A DNA stretch of 24,302 nt from JBFLYO01 sp040756745 (GTDB lineage Bacteria; Bacteroidota; Ignavibacteria; UBA10030; UBA6906). The notes beneath the pieces are model-generated. The model saw nothing but the letters and a program-made list of their open reading frames with translations. It was not told the DNA's origin and did no database searches. The translations under genes and the position numbers were made by a program. The stretch spans positions 1-24,302 of the forward strand of contig JBFLYO010000041.1 in NCBI GenBank assembly GCA_040756745.1, written 5' to 3'. Positions within the stretch are counted from its first letter, which is position 1. The number at the start of each line of letters is the position of its first letter. Shown here piece by piece: positions 21,467 to 24,302 of the stretch.

Positions 21467-24079
21467 CTACCGTACCCTGACGATGGCCGTCTTCCGTATG
21501 TCTGAGGAAGAAGCACCCACCTGAACCTCGTATCGGCCGGGGTCGACGACATACTTATTGAGGGCTTCGTCATATCTGCGGAACGATGCGACGGGGACAG
21601 AAATCGAGATTGTCCGATTTTCCCCTTTCCGGATAAATTGTCGGGCAAAGCCTTTCAGGCTCTTCACGGGCTGCGAAACTGGACTGTCGAGCGCGCGCAC
21701 ATAGACCTGGACGACTTCGTCCCCCCCGAGGGGGCCGACGTTTTGCACGTTGACACGGAGGCGTAGCGTTTCAGAAGCCCGGAGTGTCGGCTTTGATACG
21801 CTGAGCGACCTGTACACGAACTGGGTGTAACTCAATCCGTGGCCGAACGGGTAGAGCGGGGTTCCACGGAAATAGCGATACGTCCTCCCCTCCATGTCGT
21901 ACCGCTCAAACGGCGGTAAGTCATCGACCGACGCATAGAACGTTATCGGCAGTCGGCCTCCCGGATTGTAGTCGCCGAAGAGGACATCTGCCACGGCATT
22001 CCCCCCCTGTTGTCCCGGATACCACACTTCGAGAATGGCCGGCACGGTCGCCTGCTCCCAGTTGAGCGCGAGCGCGCTACCCCCCGACACGATCAGGACG
22101 AGGGGCTTCCCCAGTTCGGCGAGCGCGCGGATCATCTTCGATTGCGACTGGGGGAGTGCAAGGTCGGTCCTGTCGCCCCCCGAGAATCCGGGGATGTCGA
22201 TCGACATTTCCTCCCCTTCGAGCATTGGCGTCAAGCCGACGACGGCGATCACGACATCCGATTGTCGGGCGGCCTCGAGCGCTGCAACCAGCGGATCCAC
22301 TCCTCTTAGTTGCCAGCCGAGGACCGCCGTGGCGCCCCCCTCATGTTCATAGAATTCCAGCCGGAGGACGTATTCTCTCCCCGCCGTGAGTTCGATCTCT
22401 CTGGCGAGCGTGCGCGGGGCGGCATCCTTCCACTCTTCAAGAATGAGTTGGTCCTCGACATACAGCCGGCACCCGTCATCAGCCGTGACGCCGAGATGAT
22501 AGGTCCCTGAAACGACAGGGCGAAGGATGCCTGTCCACCGGATGGAAAAATTATCGGCAGGGAGGCCCTGTGCGGGACTGTTCTCCCAGGTGAAATTCAC
22601 CGTGCTATCGGTGCGGACAAGAAGCGGCACCCCTTTTGGTTCGGTTCCGTCGAAGTATTCTCCCCTCAGCCCAGCACGAACACCCGTTTCATCGCGTGTG
22701 AGCAGGCATTCCGGTGGAACCGGATCAAGGCGAGGGGGGAGGCCGTCGGCGACCTCGCACCCGCGCGCGTACACGACCTCCGTTTGGTTCCCTGCGGCCG
22801 CGCGGATGCCCTGGAGAATCGTTACCGGATGGGACGGCGTCCCGTTATAGTTCCCGAGCAACACGTCCACGTCGTCGGCGTTCGGACCAACGACCGCAAT
22901 GCGGGAATGATTTCTCCGAAGGGGGAGCATATGTCCCTCGTTCTTCAGCAGCACGATGCTTTCCCGGGCGACCCTGCGCGCTAACGCATCATGCTTCGGC
23001 GTATCGTTTTCCGAGATCGGGATGCGTGCATACCGGACCAGCTGCGGCGGATCGAACATGCCAAGCCGGAACCTCGCCTCCATGAGTCGCCGCACCGACC
23101 TGTCGATCTCCTGCTCCGTGATCAGTCCCCTGACGGTGGCTTCGGAAAGCGCCTCGTATTCGTTCCCACAGGTGAGATCGCACCCCCGTTTGACCGCGAG
23201 GGCAGAGGCCTCTATGGCATTCGCCGCGATTTTGTGTCCCGCAAAGATGTCGCGTATCGCCCCGCAGTCAGACACAACGTACCCGTGAAAATCCCACTCC
23301 CCCCGGAGGATGTTTTCCAGGAGCAGCGTGCTCGCGCAACAGGGTTCGCCATCGTATCGGTTGTATGCTCCCATGATGGACCACGCCTTGCCTTCGACAA
23401 TACACGCTTCGAACGCCGGGAGGTACGTTTCAAACAGGTCCCGCCGAGTTGACCGCGCATCGAATTGATGTCGCAGCGGCTCGGGCCCGCTGTGGACCGC
23501 AAAGTGCTTCGGGGTCGCGATCACTTTGAAATACTGCGGATCGCTCCCCTGCAGCCCCTTGACGAAGGCGACGGCGACGCGCGAGGTCAGGTACGGATCC
23601 TCTCCGTATGTTTCTTGTGCGCGCCCCCACCGGGGGTCGCGAACGATATTGATGTTGGGCGACCAGAACGTCAGGCCCTGGTAGATCCCGTGCTCACCGT
23701 GTCGCACGGCATCGTGGTGCTTGGCCCGCGCTTCGGTTGAAATCACGTCCGCCTCTTCCCTGATCAGTTCGGGATTCCACGTGGCGGCCATTCCGATAGC
23801 TTGCGGGAACACTGTCGCAATCCCGTTGCGTGCAACACCGTGGAGCGCCTCATTCCACCAGTCGTATGGGGGGATCCCCAGACGCGGGACGGCGCGGGCG
23901 TGGTTCTGCATCTGACTGATCTTTTCCCGCAGTGTCATCCGGGCAACAAGGTCATCCACTCTGTCCGCAACCGGGAGGTTGGGATCCTTAAAGGGCATGT
24001 GTGCTGATTCCTGAGCGTGGGCCGAGATGAGCTGAGTCAATGAAGCCGCCAGACAAGCGATACGGCGTAGAAGTCTCAT
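21467..24079 (-). CDS. Secreted GH3 glycoside hydrolase with PA14 insert (beta-glucosidase/beta-xylosidase type)
   Basis: The 870-residue enzyme starts with a signal peptide (MRLLRRIACLAASLTQLISAHA). The GH3 N-terminal barrel spans about 25-345, with FWSPNINIVRDPRWGRAQETYGEDPYL, KHFAVHSGPEP and the nucleophile loop GYVVSDCGAI (D271). The C-terminal sandwich starts near SIVLLKNEGHMLPL and is split by a PA14 domain (about 466-592, LRGEYFDG to AVLGWQLRG), then continues with SDVVIAVVGLTPMLEGE. A fibronectin-III-like domain (about 790-865) ends the protein. SDC instead of SDW and the RDPRWGR region are typical of the beta-xylosidase/plant-type branch, so xylo- or gluco-oligosaccharides are likely substrates. 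GGAGG lies 6 bp before the ATG at 24079. No SusC/SusD pair is adjacent in the window. Confidence 0.93.
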   Translation of the reverse strand: MRLLRRIACLAASLTQLISAHAQESAHMPFKDPNLPVADRVDDLVARMTLREKISQMQNHARAVPRLGIPPYDWWNEALHGVARNGIATVFPQAIGMAATWNPELIREEADVISTEARAKHHDAVRHGEHGIYQGLTFWSPNINIVRDPRWGRAQETYGEDPYLTSRVAVAFVKGLQGSDPQYFKVIATPKHFAVHSGPEPLRHQFDARSTRRDLFETYLPAFEACIVEGKAWSIMGAYNRYDGEPCCASTLLLENILRGEWDFHGYVVSDCGAIRDIFAGHKIAANAIEASALAVKRGCDLTCGNEYEALSEATVRGLITEQEIDRSVRRLMEARFRLGMFDPPQLVRYARIPISENDTPKHDALARRVARESIVLLKNEGHMLPLRRNHSRIAVVGPNADDVDVLLGNYNGTPSHPVTILQGIRAAAGNQTEVVYARGCEVADGLPPRLDPVPPECLLTRDETGVRAGLRGEYFDGTEPKGVPLLVRTDSTVNFTWENSPAQGLPADNFSIRWTGILRPVVSGTYHLGVTADDGCRLYVEDQLILEEWKDAAPRTLAREIELTAGREYVLRLEFYEHEGGATAVLGWQLRGVDPLVAALEAARQSDVVIAVVGLTPMLEGEEMSIDIPGFSGGDRTDLALPQSQSKMIRALAELGKPLVLIVSGGSALALNWEQATVPAILEVWYPGQQGGNAVADVLFGDYNPGGRLPITFYASVDDLPPFERYDMEGRTYRYFRGTPLYPFGHGLSYTQFVYRSLSVSKPTLRASETLRLRVNVQNVGPLGGDEVVQVYVRALDSPVSQPVKSLKGFARQFIRKGENRTISISVPVASFRRYDEALNKYVVDPGRYEVQVGASSSDIRKTAIVRVR

Positions 24080-24160
24080 GGCAGGCCTCCGGGGAGTTTG
24101 AGGTTGCCGTAAGATAGTGCCTTCATCTTTCGAATGCCATTCTCGGTGGGGAAAGGAGCC

Positions 24161-24178
24161 GCTGTCACCAGTGTCAGC
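24161..24178. promoter_or_regulatory. Near-perfect palindrome upstream of the GH3 gene
   Basis: GCTGTCAC-CA-GTGTCAGC is an 18-bp dyad with 7 of 8 pairs matching, about 80 bp upstream of the GH3 ATG. Size and position fit an operator for a sugar-responsive regulator. Two CACGTG palindromes (24245-24250, 24268-24273) lie further upstream. The rest of 24080-24302 shows no gene. Confidence 0.35.
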
Positions 24179-24302
24179 ACTTAGTTCACGGAATGGAGGA
24201 CGGTTTGTAAATCCTTCGGAGCTCAGGGAAGGTTTGACAGGGGACACGTGGCCGGCGTGATTCATCTCACGTGAAAAACCCAGCAATCGACAGAATTACA
24301 CG

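Noticed and set aside
1..24302. CRISPR arrays, tRNA/rRNA genes, insertion sequences, prophage
   Set aside because: No regular direct repeats with spacers, no cloverleaf or rRNA-like stretches and no transposase or phage motifs were recognised by reading; this is a visual check, not a computed search.

Overview
The window reads as a chromosomal segment of a GC-rich (by eye) member of the Bacteroidota/Ignavibacteriota/Chlorobi group. The best marker is a secreted protein (8158-9696) that ends in a textbook type IX secretion (Por) sorting domain with the NFPNPFNPST signature that is frequent in Ignavibacteria and relatives. Supporting signs are a cbb3 oxidase combined with a cytochrome resembling ActA of alternative complex III, and one promoter with a Bacteroidota-type TAnnTTTG element. 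Placement below this level is inference. No tRNA, rRNA, CRISPR array, transposase or phage gene was seen, so the region looks like ordinary vertically inherited chromosome.

Layout. (1) 1-3812, minus strand: respiratory operon ccoS-ccoN-ccoO-monohaem cytochrome c-pentahaem ActA-like cytochrome-small membrane protein (cut by the left edge), with overlapping or nearly abutting genes. (2) 3983-6315, minus: a CorA divalent-cation channel, then a radical SAM protein of unknown role, separated by a perfect 33-bp palindrome. (3) 6498-7856, minus: monofunctional aspartokinase. (4) 7857-8157: regulatory region between divergent genes, with a very good sigma-54 (-24/-12) match reading toward the T9SS cargo gene. 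(5) 8158-11141, plus: T9SS cargo, strong terminator, OPA/GlpT-like MFS transporter. (6) 11160-13411, minus: UshA-type 5'-nucleotidase translationally coupled to an unrecognised P-loop NTPase/kinase. (7) 13494-14554, minus: SPFH/band-7 membrane protein coupled to a small Arc-type ribbon-helix-helix (RHH) protein, with a three-half-site operator-like element across the promoter. (8) 14746-17585, minus: secreted HEMGH zinc peptidase coupled to a TPR protein. (9) 17688-18933, minus: MscL channel and an M48 lipoprotein peptidase. (10) 19066-20601, plus: a secreted TPR protein. (11) 20683-24079, minus: an exported protein of unknown function and a large secreted GH3 glycosidase with an internal PA14 domain.

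Themes. Several cassettes concern the cell envelope: membrane surveillance (SPFH, M48, MscL), secreted hydrolases (nucleotidase, peptidase, GH3) and T9SS export. The respiratory operon is the most distinctive metabolic unit, because it seems to bring an alternative-complex-III-type pentahaem module directly into a cbb3 operon. The most interesting possibly undescribed small system is the SPFH/RHH pair: a membrane scaffold gene followed by an overlapping RHH regulator, with repeated TGTGATA half-sites placed exactly where an autorepressor would sit.
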